A DNA stretch of 64,000 bases. It comes from 21-14-0-10-47-8 sp966211795. Its GTDB lineage: Bacteria > Bdellovibrionota > Bdellovibrionia > Bdellovibrionales > Bdellovibrionaceae. The DNA lies in NCBI GenBank assembly GCA_966211795.1, contig CBIHNW010000008.1, positions 1-64,000 on the forward strand, in the 5' to 3' direction. The translations under genes were made by a program, and so were the position numbers. This document shows, piece after piece, positions 50,623-59,992 of the stretch (its first letter is position 1; the number at the start of each line of letters is the position of its first letter). A model generated the notes under the pieces. The model made no database searches. It was not told the origin of the DNA and saw only the letters and a list, made by a program, of their open reading frames with translations.

Positions 50623-51693
50623 TTATTTCAAAAAGTCAGCGTAAATCAACGCGCCCAAAATAATGTGCTGAGTGATCTGATCCGAGCCGGTTGGTGGCTT
50701 TTCCGTCAATTGCGTCCAAGCCAAGTGGTAGCGAAAGTAATCATCTTTAAATGGTTTGTACTCGGTGACGAACGATATGCCTTGGTCATTGGTTTTCAGT
50801 TCTGTATTGGTGTTATTATCCTGTGCGGTCTTGGTGGCCAGATCCACGCGGGTGCGCAACGTCCACTGTGGATCGATCTGGTAGCTGGCATCCAGTAAGT
50901 AGCTGCCGATGATGTTTTTCTTATTGGCGGCAGCGATCGCGGTTGCGCCCGAACCCGACATATTGTCACGGGTGTTCTGCAAATAGTCCAAAGAGATCGC
51001 GTAGGGTTTGGGATCATACTTGAGACCAACGGCAATCATCTCGACCGTGGGATCTTGACCCGAGATTTCGGATTGGCGATGGTCTTTGTGGTAGCTCAAA
51101 GTGGGCATCAGCGTTTTATCGAAAAATTTTGCTTTGTAAACAATGCCGTAAGCGGAACGGGTTTGTTCCGTGGTGGTGGTTTCAAATTGATCTAAAGTCA
51201 TGATCTTAATTTCCTGGTCCGAAAATGTTTTCGCAAGCTTCGCACCGGTGCCGTAAAGATAAGTGTTGGCGACATCGGCACGCGCGCGCGAACCCAGGTA
51301 AATTTCGGCCAAGGGAATGCCGTCGTCCGCCAAGATTTCGGTCGAGATTTTACCCAAGGTTAAACTGAGATCATCGGTGATGCGGTGAGTGATCTGCACG
51401 ATGTCGACTGAATCGCTCAAGCTGTCGGTTTTGTTCGGCGTATTGTTGGCGACATTTTCAAACCGCAGGCGGGTGTAAAAACTGACACTGTCATTGAGCT
51501 GGCCTTTGTATTCCAATCGGCCGGTGTGAATGAAGTAGCGGGTCGAGTCCACGTTGGCCGGCGCAGCTGCTTGCGCCCCGGGGTTGTAGGCGGTGCTATC
51601 CGAGTCCGCGCGCAAAATCAACGAGATCGAGCCTGCGGATGCCGAGACTGAAGTCAGGATCAAAAGCGCGAACAGAGATTTTGCAAAATGCAT
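50623..51693 (-). CDS. Outer-membrane beta-barrel porin-like protein
   Basis: 356 residues. GGAGG precedes the ATG. The signal peptide ends near ASA. Alternating hydrophobic strands cover the whole length (FIHTGRLEYKGQLNDSVSFYTRLRF, SYLLDASYQIDPQWTLRTRVDLA), with turns rich in Asp/Asn/Gly. The C-terminus IILGALIYADFLK is barrel-like but lacks a final aromatic residue. Likely a 14-16 strand porin; substrate unknown. It is convergent with the methyltransferase gene. Confidence 0.7.
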   Translation of the reverse strand: MHFAKSLFALLILTSVSASAGSISLILRADSDSTAYNPGAQAAAPANVDSTRYFIHTGRLEYKGQLNDSVSFYTRLRFENVANNTPNKTDSLSDSVDIVQITHRITDDLSLTLGKISTEILADDGIPLAEIYLGSRARADVANTYLYGTGAKLAKTFSDQEIKIMTLDQFETTTTEQTRSAYGIVYKAKFFDKTLMPTLSYHKDHRQSEISGQDPTVEMIAVGLKYDPKPYAISLDYLQNTRDNMSGSGATAIAAANKKNIIGSYLLDASYQIDPQWTLRTRVDLATKTAQDNNTNTELKTNDQGISFVTEYKPFKDDYFRYHLAWTQLTEKPPTGSDQITQHIILGALIYADFLK

Positions 51694-51986
51694 GGTTCCT
51701 CCGGGTTGGGATTGTTTCTATGTCGGTCGTTTTCAGCAAGTTCTAAAAACCTGCTGGTCTTTTCTGGAAAAAACGAAGAACTCGACAGTTTCGCGAGAAG
51801 AGTTGTCTCGCCCTAGGACGTCGGAACCGGGCTCAAGGGCGGGGTTCGCTCCGGCCGGTGCCAAGTCCGGAACCTGTCAGGGCTGAATGTCCCGAGTTCC
51901 CGACATCGCTGTTTTCCCGCTCTCAAAAAGCCGAAAAGTTTTTGTCACGTTGCCACCGTTTTGCAAGTGCGAAGGAATCAGACCCG

Positions 51987-53501
51987 ATGACATTCCGGTT
52001 TTACAAAAACTATTCAAATTCGATTTCTCGACGTTTGTTAGCCTGGGTGTTGATCGTGAGCTCGATTGTGACCACGGTGCTGACGGGGATGCAGTTGGGT
52101 TTCGAGTATTTTCAGGATCTATCAGACCTTGAAAACAATCTTCAACTGGTTGAAGAAGTGTACGCCAAAAGCGTGGCCTCTTCGGTTTGGGAAATGCACA
52201 TGCCACAAATCCAATCTCAGCTCGAAGGCATCGTCAATATTCCGGGCATCCAACTGGCTCAGGTGGTGGATGAAGGCCATGTTTTGGCCGAGGCCGGAAC
52301 CATGCCCGTCGGAAAATCCATTCATCGCACGGTGTCCCTATCACGTTTCGAAATGAATGGCGGAAAACCCTACGGGAATCTCGAAGTTTACGCCAATGTC
52401 GATCAGGTTCTGCAAAAGCTATACAACAAAGTCCTGATGATTTTCATCACGCAATTTTTGAAAACCCTGATCGCTTCGTTTGGAATCTACTTCGTGATTC
52501 AACGCTTGTTGACTCGGCATTTGGTTTCGATGGGTCGGTACCTGCAAGCACTGAAATTTGAATCGGCTATGCCGAAGCTTGCTTTGGATCGCTGCTCGTT
52601 GGTTCCGAAAACCCAAGATGGCTTGGTTCAAAATGAAAATGCCCTGATCAAGGACGAGCTCGATCTTCTGGTCGACACCATCAATGAGCTTCAGGCCAAA
52701 TTGCAACAATCTTATTTGGAATTGAATCAGGTCAATCAGCATCTCGAAGAAAAAGTTGCCGATAAAACCGCCCAGATTCTCGATCAACGGCAAAAGCTCG
52801 AGTACACGACGAAGATGAGTTTTTTGGGGGAAATGGCCGGTGGTATCGCGCACGAAATCAATGTGCCGCTTTCGAATTTGCGCGGCAATATCGATCTGCT
52901 CTTAAAGACCTTGGAAAAGTCGGACTTTCAAAAAAACGTTTTCCGAAATGTGCTTTTGGCCAATCAGGCGACGGTCGAAAAAGTCGCCAAGATCATTCAA
53001 GGCCTGCGCACCTTCTCGAGGGATGGCAGCCATGATCCGTTTTTGCCGACTGCCGTCGATGCGATCATTCACGGGGCGACCTCTTTGTGTCGCGAGAAGT
53101 TTAAAAATGCCTCCGTCGATTTGCGAATTCCGCAGCTGCCGCCGGACCTGGTGATCAATTGTCGCTCGACCGAAATTCGACAGGTGCTTTTGAATCTGCT
53201 CAATAATTCATTCGATGCCGTCCAAAAATTGCAACACAAGTGGATTCAAATCGACATGGTCGTGACCGATACCGAGTATCACCTGAGCGTCACGGACTCG
53301 GGGGCGGGGCTTCCGCTCGACATTCAAGAGCGCATGTTCCAACCGTTTTTTAGCACCAAAGATCTCGGCAAGGGCACGGGCCTTGGGCTCAGCGTTTCGC
53401 AAGGGATCGTCGAAAATCACGGTGGCACTTTGATGTTCGACAGCACAAGCAACAACACACGCTTCGTCATTGTTTTACCCCGCCAATTGAAAATGCAATA
53501 A
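51987..53501 (+). CDS. Membrane histidine kinase with altered HisKA box
   Basis: 504 residues from the ATG at 51987 (AAGGA 10 bases upstream). Membrane helix about 14-36, a periplasmic domain of about 125 residues, membrane helix about 155-175, a long coiled coil (about 215-275), HisKA GEMAGGIAHEINVPLSNL (His289), and HATPase (NLLNNSFDA, DSGAGLP, GKGTGLGLS). The box reads HEINVPL where HEINNPL is usual, a change next to the helix break used for ATP-domain contact. Related in its kinase core to 2329-3939. No receiver gene is adjacent. Confidence 0.9.
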   Translation: MTFRFYKNYSNSISRRLLAWVLIVSSIVTTVLTGMQLGFEYFQDLSDLENNLQLVEEVYAKSVASSVWEMHMPQIQSQLEGIVNIPGIQLAQVVDEGHVLAEAGTMPVGKSIHRTVSLSRFEMNGGKPYGNLEVYANVDQVLQKLYNKVLMIFITQFLKTLIASFGIYFVIQRLLTRHLVSMGRYLQALKFESAMPKLALDRCSLVPKTQDGLVQNENALIKDELDLLVDTINELQAKLQQSYLELNQVNQHLEEKVADKTAQILDQRQKLEYTTKMSFLGEMAGGIAHEINVPLSNLRGNIDLLLKTLEKSDFQKNVFRNVLLANQATVEKVAKIIQGLRTFSRDGSHDPFLPTAVDAIIHGATSLCREKFKNASVDLRIPQLPPDLVINCRSTEIRQVLLNLLNNSFDAVQKLQHKWIQIDMVVTDTEYHLSVTDSGAGLPLDIQERMFQPFFSTKDLGKGTGLGLSVSQGIVENHGGTLMFDSTSNNTRFVIVLPRQLKMQ

Positions 53502-53582
53502 GGCTTCAATGCGAGCGTTGACGACGATGGTTGTGACTGGGCGTCGCCGAATCATTCGGGCCGGGCTGAAAGTTTGATGGTC

Positions 53583-53670
53583 CCTCATCCACGATCTTGA
53601 CCGTCGGGACGGAGCGTTTTCTGAACTTCAAGACAACATATCATGCCAAGGGCCAAGATTGTGGATGAGG
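53583..53670 (+). ncRNA. Candidate structured RNA or long-range stem
   Basis: CCTCATCCACGATCTTG (53583-53599) pairs with CAAGATTGTGGATGAGG (53654-53670). The single non-complementary position is a G-U pair on the plus strand but C-A on the minus strand. The plus RNA therefore forms an unbroken 17-bp stem with a 54-base interior containing CCGTCGGGACGG. It lies 82 bases after the kinase stop (plus strand). It may be a 3' structure of the kinase mRNA, a separate small RNA, or an extragenic repeat. Confidence 0.45.
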
Positions 53671-53753
53671 ACTTTGTTGAGATTCAAAAGACAAGATCAT
53701 CTGAAGTGCACGACAGGCGACGCCAGTGACCAAGCTTGCGATGCAAATGAAAA

Positions 53754-54032
53754 TTAGGAAGAGCGGGGGAGTTTGACTTTCGCTTTTTGCGAGTCTTTGT
53801 AAGACTTGAGATTCATGTGACCGTAGGTGATCTTGCGGTAGATCTCGATGACCTCTTCGCGCAGATCTGTCTCCAGGGTGTCGAGCATATAGTGGGGAAT
53901 GTGACCCTTTTTCATGAGATGATGAATGTACTCGGCCACGACCTCGTGAACCAAATCTTCAATGCCCTGGTTTTCGCCGTCGATTTGTTCCAGGTGTTTC
54001 TTAAAAATTTTGAGCAGCTGGTCGTTTTTCAT
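53754..54032 (-). CDS. Small conserved-looking helical protein
   Basis: 92 residues. AAGGAAGGAG runs directly up to the ATG at 54032. An alternative start at 54086 would overlap the next gene. It is highly charged and helical (LLKIFKKHLEQIDGENQGIEDLVHEVVAEYIHHLMKKG), followed by LETDLREEVIEIYRKITYG. No family recognised. It is divergent from the NFACT gene with about 50 bases between starts. Confidence 0.55.
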   Translation of the reverse strand: MKNDQLLKIFKKHLEQIDGENQGIEDLVHEVVAEYIHHLMKKGHIPHYMLDTLETDLREEVIEIYRKITYGHMNLKSYKDSQKAKVKLPRSS

Positions 54033-54084
54033 CTCCTTCCTTTTCGGCTGGACAATCGATTTCCAAAGAGCCAACTTGAGATTC

Positions 54085-55359
54085 ATGGAGTCTTTATCGT
54101 ATTTTGAGCTGAAAAACCTGGCCCCGTGGCTGCAAAACGAAATGCACGGCGCCCAGCTTCAAGATCTCTGGACCAATGGCCAGCTGCTGATCTTTCAATT
54201 TTATAAATTCAAGGACCTGTTTCTGGTGATCGATACCGACCCGCGAAAGCCCGGCATCGTGTTTTTAGAGCAAGCACCGAAGATCGAAAAGAAACCAAAG
54301 CCGCTGATTTTGTTTTTGCATTCCCACGGTAAAAACCTGCGCTGGGATCACTGCCAGGTTGAATCCGAAAAGGGCCGGGTCCTCGACATCGAGCTGTCGG
54401 GTGGCACCCGTCGTTGTCATCTCGAGATTCGCCTGATTCCGAATGCCTTTAATATATTGGTCGAAACCGCGGATAAAAAAATTGCCTGGGAAAAACCTCG
54501 CGAACTGCCGCCCTCTGTCGCACCCACCGAAGAAATCTCGTCGGTTGAAAGAGATTGGCGAGCCGAGGGCGAGGCCTGGTTGGCCGCTCGGCAAAATCGC
54601 ACTCAGGCTCAGGCGACCACGAAAAAAGCGACGGATCAACGAGTGAAAGATCTCGAGAAAAAAACGCGAGCTCTCGTCGCCATTGAAGATGGATTGAAGG
54701 CAGATCCTTCCAAAGAGTGGATTGAGCTGGGGGAGAGCCTGAAGGGCCTAGGCGAAATTCCCTCGCCATTGCAAACCCTGTACAAGGCCAACCAATCCCG
54801 AAGTTGGAATATGGAAAATGCGTTCTCTCAGGCGAAAACTTTGAAGAAAAAACGCGCCGGGACTGAAGAGCGGGCCGAAAAGCTGCGAGCCGAGATCCAG
54901 AAACTGCAACGAAGCATCGAAGAGCATCCGGAGCCACAGGCATCGCCGGTTTCGCATGGATCTTCGGCCGGCAATCGCATTTTCAAAAAGTCCGAGGCCA
55001 AAGGGCGACGACTGCAGCTGGATGAAAACTTTGAAGCGCTGATGGGAAAATCGGCGCGGGACAATCTGTCCTTGCTTCGACAGGCGCAGGCCTGGGATTT
55101 GTGGATGCATCTCAAGGATTATCCCGGCTCGCACGCCATCATTGTCCGGCCTCGTCAAAAAGAAGTGCCGCTGAAATGGATCCAAAAAGTTTCCGAATGG
55201 CTGATTCGCGAAACCATCGGTCAAAAGAAGATCGAAATGGGTGCCAAATACGACGTGGTCGTCGTCGAGTGCCGTTACGTCCGTCCGATCAAAGGGGATA
55301 AATTGGGAAGGGTCACCTACCACAACCCCCAAGTATACAGCTTCGCATCAAAAGCCTGA
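54085..55359 (+). CDS. RqcH/NEMF-like NFACT protein (short)
   Basis: 424 residues. An NFACT-N-like domain (about 1-150), a charged coiled coil (about 190-300), and an NFACT-R domain (about 307-424). The last has ARDNLSLLRQAQAWDLWMHLKDYPGSHAIIVRP, matching the conserved DlWfHxkdxPGSH signature. RqcH recognises stalled 50S-peptidyl-tRNA complexes and recruits tRNA-Ala for C-terminal tailing. This protein is shorter than the usual 550-570 residues, with a reduced middle, so activity may be partial. The start has only a weak GAG upstream. Confidence 0.8.
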   Translation: MESLSYFELKNLAPWLQNEMHGAQLQDLWTNGQLLIFQFYKFKDLFLVIDTDPRKPGIVFLEQAPKIEKKPKPLILFLHSHGKNLRWDHCQVESEKGRVLDIELSGGTRRCHLEIRLIPNAFNILVETADKKIAWEKPRELPPSVAPTEEISSVERDWRAEGEAWLAARQNRTQAQATTKKATDQRVKDLEKKTRALVAIEDGLKADPSKEWIELGESLKGLGEIPSPLQTLYKANQSRSWNMENAFSQAKTLKKKRAGTEERAEKLRAEIQKLQRSIEEHPEPQASPVSHGSSAGNRIFKKSEAKGRRLQLDENFEALMGKSARDNLSLLRQAQAWDLWMHLKDYPGSHAIIVRPRQKEVPLKWIQKVSEWLIRETIGQKKIEMGAKYDVVVVECRYVRPIKGDKLGRVTYHNPQVYSFASKA

Positions 55360-55425
55360 ATCCAGATTGCATTTCCATTCTGAAATTCTAGAATTTCCTG
55401 ACCGATTCCCGACATGGAGGATTCA

Positions 55426-56364
55426 ATGATCGAAGTTCAGAATTTATCCAAAAGCTATGGTGGAATTCTCGCAATACAAAATCTCAGCTTTCAAGTGAAA
55501 AAGGGAGAAGTCGTCGGTTTCTTAGGCCCGAATGGCGCCGGCAAATCCACGACGATGAAAATCATCACCGGATTCATGGCACCGACCTCGGGACAAGCGA
55601 TCGTCGGCGGCTTTGATGTCTTCGAAAATCCGATCGAAGTGAAAAAACGGATTGGCTATTTGCCGGAAACGCCGCCGGTCTACATGGACATGAAGGTTCG
55701 CGATTATTTGAAATACGTTTCTGAACTGAAGGGCGTTGAGAAATCCAAAATCGAAAAAAATGTCGCCCACGCCATCGAAAAAACCCAATTGGGAAGCGTG
55801 GAAAAAAGACTGATCCACAATCTTTCAAAAGGTTTCCGGCAACGGGTCGGCATCGCGCAGGCCCTGGTCTCGGATCCCGAGGTCTTGATTCTGGATGAGC
55901 CAACCGTGGGCTTGGATCCCAAACAGGTCGCCGAAATTCGCGACTTGATCAAAGAGCTTCGCGGTCATCACACGATCATCTTATCGACCCACATTCTTCC
56001 CGAAGTGCAGGCGACCTGCGAGCGGATCGTTATCATCAACAAAGGTCATATCGTCGCCCAGGATTCATTAAGCAATTTAGCGAACCTGCAAACTGGCAGC
56101 CGCAAAGTGAATTTGAAATTGAAGCGGCCGGGATCGGACATGATCCGCGATCTGCAATCTATTTCCGGTGTCTTGAAAGTGCAAGCCGGGAACAGTCCGC
56201 AAGATTGGATTTTGGACACGCAGGAAAGTGATGATGTGGTCGAAAGGGTGGCCTCGCAAGTGATCCAGAAAGGTTACGGCCTTTTGGAAATCACTTCGGC
56301 GCGCGCCGATCTTGAAGATATTTTCCTGAAACTGACCTACGGGTCCAGCGAGGTGCAAGCATGA
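55426..56364 (+). CDS. ABC transporter ATPase (GldA-like)
   Basis: 312 residues. GGAGG lies 5 bases before the ATG. Walker A GPNGAGKST, signature LSKGFRQRVGIAQAL, Walker B VLILDEPTVGLDP, and H-loop STHILPE. The C-terminal 90 residues are an extra domain seen in GldA/CcmA/NatA-type ATPases. It begins a four-gene run with a permease, a GldG-like protein and a DUF4340 protein, with overlaps of four bases or gaps of three. The complex is found in gliding bacteria but also in many that do not glide. Confidence 0.92.
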   Translation: MIEVQNLSKSYGGILAIQNLSFQVKKGEVVGFLGPNGAGKSTTMKIITGFMAPTSGQAIVGGFDVFENPIEVKKRIGYLPETPPVYMDMKVRDYLKYVSELKGVEKSKIEKNVAHAIEKTQLGSVEKRLIHNLSKGFRQRVGIAQALVSDPEVLILDEPTVGLDPKQVAEIRDLIKELRGHHTIILSTHILPEVQATCERIVIINKGHIVAQDSLSNLANLQTGSRKVNLKLKRPGSDMIRDLQSISGVLKVQAGNSPQDWILDTQESDDVVERVASQVIQKGYGLLEITSARADLEDIFLKLTYGSSEVQA

Positions 56365-57134
56365 GCCAGGTTTTCGCCATCACCCGAAAAGAATCGAAAG
56401 GTTTTTTTCTCAGTCCCAACTTTTACGTGGTCGCTTTCTTGTGTTCCGCGGTCTTCAGCTGGGTCTACCCGAATGTTCTCAATAAATTTGCGCAGGCCCT
56501 GCAGACCTCGGTGTATCAGCCGGAAATGCCAAAGCAGGCACTGAACATTCACTATCAGGTCTTTCTGCCGCAGCTGAATATCCTGAACCTGATCCTGATT
56601 TTCATCGTACCGGCCTTCACCATGCGACTTTTTGCCGAAGAAAAAAAGCTTCGCACCTTTGATCTTCTGCTGACCTCGCCGGTGACCTCGGCACAAATCG
56701 TGGCCGGCAAATTTTTTGCCGTTATGACCGCGATTTTCGGACTTTGCTTTTTGTCGTTTCTTTATCCGGCGGCGACGGCGGCTTTCACCAAGCTGCACTG
56801 GGCGCCCTTGGTGATCGCCTTTATCGGCATCTTTATCGTTGGCGGCGTCTACGCGGCGATGGATCTTTTTGCTTCGGCGCTCACTGAATCGGCGGTGGTG
56901 GCCTATGTCATGGCGGTGATTCTCAATATGGCGGTGTGGTTTGTCGGGATCGGTGTCGATGTGGTGGACACGCCGCTGGCGCGCCAGATTTTCGAACACA
57001 TTTCATTGAATCAACATCTGGTCAGTCTGGTCGAAGGCACCATTCGCACCAGCAGCCTGATTTTTCTGTTCAGTTTGATTTTTCTATTTTGTTTTCTGTG
57101 CGAGCGGGTCGTTGAAAGCTCGCGTTGGAGGTAG
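56361..57134 (+). CDS. ABC-2 type permease (GldF-like)
   Basis: 257 residues with six membrane helices. The start RKESKGFFLSPNFYVVAFLCSAVFSW, then RLFAEEKKLRTFDLLLTSPVTSAQIVAGKF, is the GldF/ABC-2 permease hallmark. It overlaps the ATPase gene by four bases. It should form the membrane channel with the ATPase and the GldG-like protein. Confidence 0.9.
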   Translation: MSQVFAITRKESKGFFLSPNFYVVAFLCSAVFSWVYPNVLNKFAQALQTSVYQPEMPKQALNIHYQVFLPQLNILNLILIFIVPAFTMRLFAEEKKLRTFDLLLTSPVTSAQIVAGKFFAVMTAIFGLCFLSFLYPAATAAFTKLHWAPLVIAFIGIFIVGGVYAAMDLFASALTESAVVAYVMAVILNMAVWFVGIGVDVVDTPLARQIFEHISLNQHLVSLVEGTIRTSSLIFLFSLIFLFCFLCERVVESSRWR

Positions 57135-57137
57135 GCC

Positions 57138-58676
57138 ATGAAGAAAAAGCAAGCCGTGATCTTTCTTTTATTGTCCGGAATTTCCCTGATCTGTTTGTTG
57201 ATCCTGAGATTCCTGCTGGGTGGCTGGGAACATTACATGTTCGTGCCGCTGATTTTGTTCCTGGGATTCTTCATCGCCGGCATGTGGAATTACCGCAAGC
57301 TCTTCGCCGAATTCATGTCGGTGAAAACCACCAAAGAGGGCATGAGCATGGGAGCGATGATTCTGCTCACCCTGATCCTGCTCGCGGCTTTGAATTATCT
57401 GGGCGCGAAGAAATTTAAGACCTTCGACTTTTCGTCGGCACAGGTGAACAGCTTGTCCGAGCAAAGCCGCAATCTTTTAAAGAACCTGACGGATGACCTG
57501 CAGGTTCTGTATTTTTACCAGCGTGGAACCGAGGGCACCGAAGACAACCGCCGCGCCTTTATCGACCTGATCAAAAAATACCAGGACGAATCCTCGCGCG
57601 TGAAATTGCAATTCGTCGAGGTCAACGAGAATCCCAAGCTGACTGAAGAGTACGGCGTCAACAAGGGCTCGGGCCTGGTCTTCGTGCAGTACAAAGGCCG
57701 CCGCAACAAGATCGAAAAAATCGACGAGCAAGAGCTGACCGGTGCCTTGGTGAAAGTGACTCGGGAAAAAGACAAAAAGATTTTCTTCACCATCGGTCAT
57801 GGCGAACGGGACTTTGAAGAAGCGAAAGAGCCAACGGGCATGAACGCCTTTCGCAAGCTGGTTGAAGGCAACCGTTACATCGTGGCACCCTTGAGCTTGA
57901 ACGCGGCCCCCGAGGTTCCGACTGACGCGGATCTAGTGATCGTGGCGGGTCCGCAACACGAATTTCTCGATCACGAGAAAAAAGCATTGGAAAATTATCT
58001 GAAGCGCGGGGGCAGTTTGATTTTGGCCCTGAAGGGTCAATCCAAATCGGGATTGTCGGAATGGCTGAACTCAGAGCTTGGCGTTCGCGTGACGACCGAT
58101 TATATCGCTCAGGTCATGGACACGCCGCTCGGCAAAGCGGTCAATCCGCAGGTCACGCCGGTCAGTCAGTTTTCCGGAACCGATCCCATCACCAAGCCTT
58201 TCGGTCGCGGTGACTTTGTGGTCATGCGATTGCCGGCCGCGGTGGTGAAAGAGAAAGTTCCCGAGGGCGTGAGCTTTGAAGATCTGGGCCGCACGGATGC
58301 CAATGCCATGGGATTTGCCGACACCGGCTTCAAAGGTGCTGCCAAGCCGGGGCCCTTCACCGTGGCTGCTTCGATCAAAGGAAAAATGCCGGGTGTGACC
58401 GATAAAGAATTCAACCTCGTTGTCTTCGGCGATGTGGACTTTCTTTCCAATCAGCTTTTGTACAAGAATTTAAATCGCGACTTGGCACTGAACACGATTG
58501 CCTCTTTGGCGCGCGAAGAAAATGTCATCAGCATCTCGCCAAAAGAAGTTGACGTCACGCAGATGCAAATCACCGAGACGCAATTTTACATCTTTATCTT
58601 TGGCTTTATCATTCCGCTACCGATCGTGATGCTCGCGATTAGCGGGACCCTGTGGTACCGAAGGAGATTTGCGTGA
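57138..58676 (+). CDS. GldG-like ABC-associated membrane protein
   Basis: 512 residues. GGAGG precedes the ATG. Two N-terminal helices and one C-terminal helix (about 483-503) surround a large periplasmic ABC_transp_aux domain. It contains AQVNSLSEQSRNLLKNL, KKIFFTIGHGERDFEEAKEP, LVIVAGPQHEFLDHEKKALENYLKRGG and VVFGDVDFLSNQLL. Function within the transporter is unknown in general; it may guide substrates in the periplasm. It overlaps the next gene start. Confidence 0.88.
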   Translation: MKKKQAVIFLLLSGISLICLLILRFLLGGWEHYMFVPLILFLGFFIAGMWNYRKLFAEFMSVKTTKEGMSMGAMILLTLILLAALNYLGAKKFKTFDFSSAQVNSLSEQSRNLLKNLTDDLQVLYFYQRGTEGTEDNRRAFIDLIKKYQDESSRVKLQFVEVNENPKLTEEYGVNKGSGLVFVQYKGRRNKIEKIDEQELTGALVKVTREKDKKIFFTIGHGERDFEEAKEPTGMNAFRKLVEGNRYIVAPLSLNAAPEVPTDADLVIVAGPQHEFLDHEKKALENYLKRGGSLILALKGQSKSGLSEWLNSELGVRVTTDYIAQVMDTPLGKAVNPQVTPVSQFSGTDPITKPFGRGDFVVMRLPAAVVKEKVPEGVSFEDLGRTDANAMGFADTGFKGAAKPGPFTVAASIKGKMPGVTDKEFNLVVFGDVDFLSNQLLYKNLNRDLALNTIASLAREENVISISPKEVDVTQMQITETQFYIFIFGFIIPLPIVMLAISGTLWYRRRFA

Positions 58677-59992
58677 AACGGAAACAGCTTGGGGCCTTTG
58701 CGATCGTCGTCGCCTTGGTTGTGGGCTACGCCGTCTACGATTACCGATCTTCGCAAACCGAGACTCAGACCCAGTCTGAGCAAAAGCTCCTGCTCAAGGC
58801 AGACGCCGATCAAGTGCAAAAGATTTCGGTGAGCAGCAATGGCAATGAGATTCAGCTGGAAAAAGACGTCAACGGCTGGAAGATGATCAAGCCTGTCGCG
58901 GATTCGGCAAACTCGAATTTGATCGAGCAATTCATTGACGGTCTCATCACCGAAAAAGCGCAAGACATGGCCGCCGAGGGAGACAAGCTCGATCTTTCCG
59001 CTTACGGACTGGATCAACCCAAGGGTGTGATTCAGGTGACGTTGAACTCGGGACAAACGACCCGATTCGCGATCGGCAAGGTCAAAAACTTTCAGGGCGA
59101 TGCTTATCTGCAAAAGAACGACGAGAAAAAAGTATGGATCGTGAGCTCCACCTGGTTTAGCAAAGTGGAAAAAACGCCTCTGGATTTTCGCGACAGACGG
59201 GTGATGCGTCGGTCGAATGCGGGCACCGAGAAAATCACGGTTGAAAAAGGCAAAGAGCAGTTTCAGTTGATCAAGAAGGACGGCCAGTGGGTGTCCGTGC
59301 AAAAACCAGAATGGAAGCTCGATCAAAACAAAGTGCGCGAGCTTTTGGCCGAGATGAACACCACCGAGGCGCTCGAATTTATCGCCGAGGGCGACGCTCG
59401 TCCTGAAGAATTGAAAAAATGGGGCTTGCAGCCGCCGCAGGTGCGACTCAGTTTGCAAACATCCAGTGATCCCAAGGTGAAACCCTGGGTGGCGGATTTT
59501 GCCGGTGGCCCTGACAAAGTCTACCGTGTGCACACCTCGGATCCTTCCTTGGTCATGAAGATTTCGCCAACGGACTTTGGCAAATTTCAGGCTTTAAAGC
59601 TGGATCAGTTTCGTGATCGCACCGAGCCTTTCTATTTCGATCGCGCCAAGGTCCGCCAGATTGAGATCAAGCTTGGCAAGGACACTCTTCACCTGAAGGC
59701 GGATGAAGCGAAGGCCAAAGAGCTTTTCAATCAATTCGATAAGCTCAAAGTCGTCGAATTCACCGAGCTTCAAAACGAAACGCTCGATCAGGAGATTTCA
59801 TTTCAAGACGAAGGCGGCAAGACCTTGTTCAGTTTTCAATGGGGCTCGCCGCACCCGGTGCCAGGTCCCATGGGAGATCAAAAGGTTTTCGCCGCGAAGA
59901 CCACGACTTTTCCCAAAGGCTTCACCGTCTCTGATCTGGATATCAGTCTTCTCAATCTCAAAGAACTCAATAAAAAAGAGAGTGCCCCATGA
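58673..59992 (+). CDS. DUF4340 protein of the Gld-type ABC operon
   Basis: 439 residues from a GTG with AAGGAGA upstream, overlapping the GldG-like stop. A short N-terminal membrane helix (about 5-22) is followed by repeated DUF4340-type units: an LKADADQVQKISVSSNG strand, NGWKMIKPV, YGLDQPKGVIQVTL, DFRDRRVMR, QWVSVQKP and KWGLQPPQVRLSL. Such proteins usually accompany GldG. Periplasmic and anchored. It overlaps the HddA-like gene by four bases. Confidence 0.85.
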   Translation: MKRKQLGAFAIVVALVVGYAVYDYRSSQTETQTQSEQKLLLKADADQVQKISVSSNGNEIQLEKDVNGWKMIKPVADSANSNLIEQFIDGLITEKAQDMAAEGDKLDLSAYGLDQPKGVIQVTLNSGQTTRFAIGKVKNFQGDAYLQKNDEKKVWIVSSTWFSKVEKTPLDFRDRRVMRRSNAGTEKITVEKGKEQFQLIKKDGQWVSVQKPEWKLDQNKVRELLAEMNTTEALEFIAEGDARPEELKKWGLQPPQVRLSLQTSSDPKVKPWVADFAGGPDKVYRVHTSDPSLVMKISPTDFGKFQALKLDQFRDRTEPFYFDRAKVRQIEIKLGKDTLHLKADEAKAKELFNQFDKLKVVEFTELQNETLDQEISFQDEGGKTLFSFQWGSPHPVPGPMGDQKVFAAKTTTFPKGFTVSDLDISLLNLKELNKKESAP

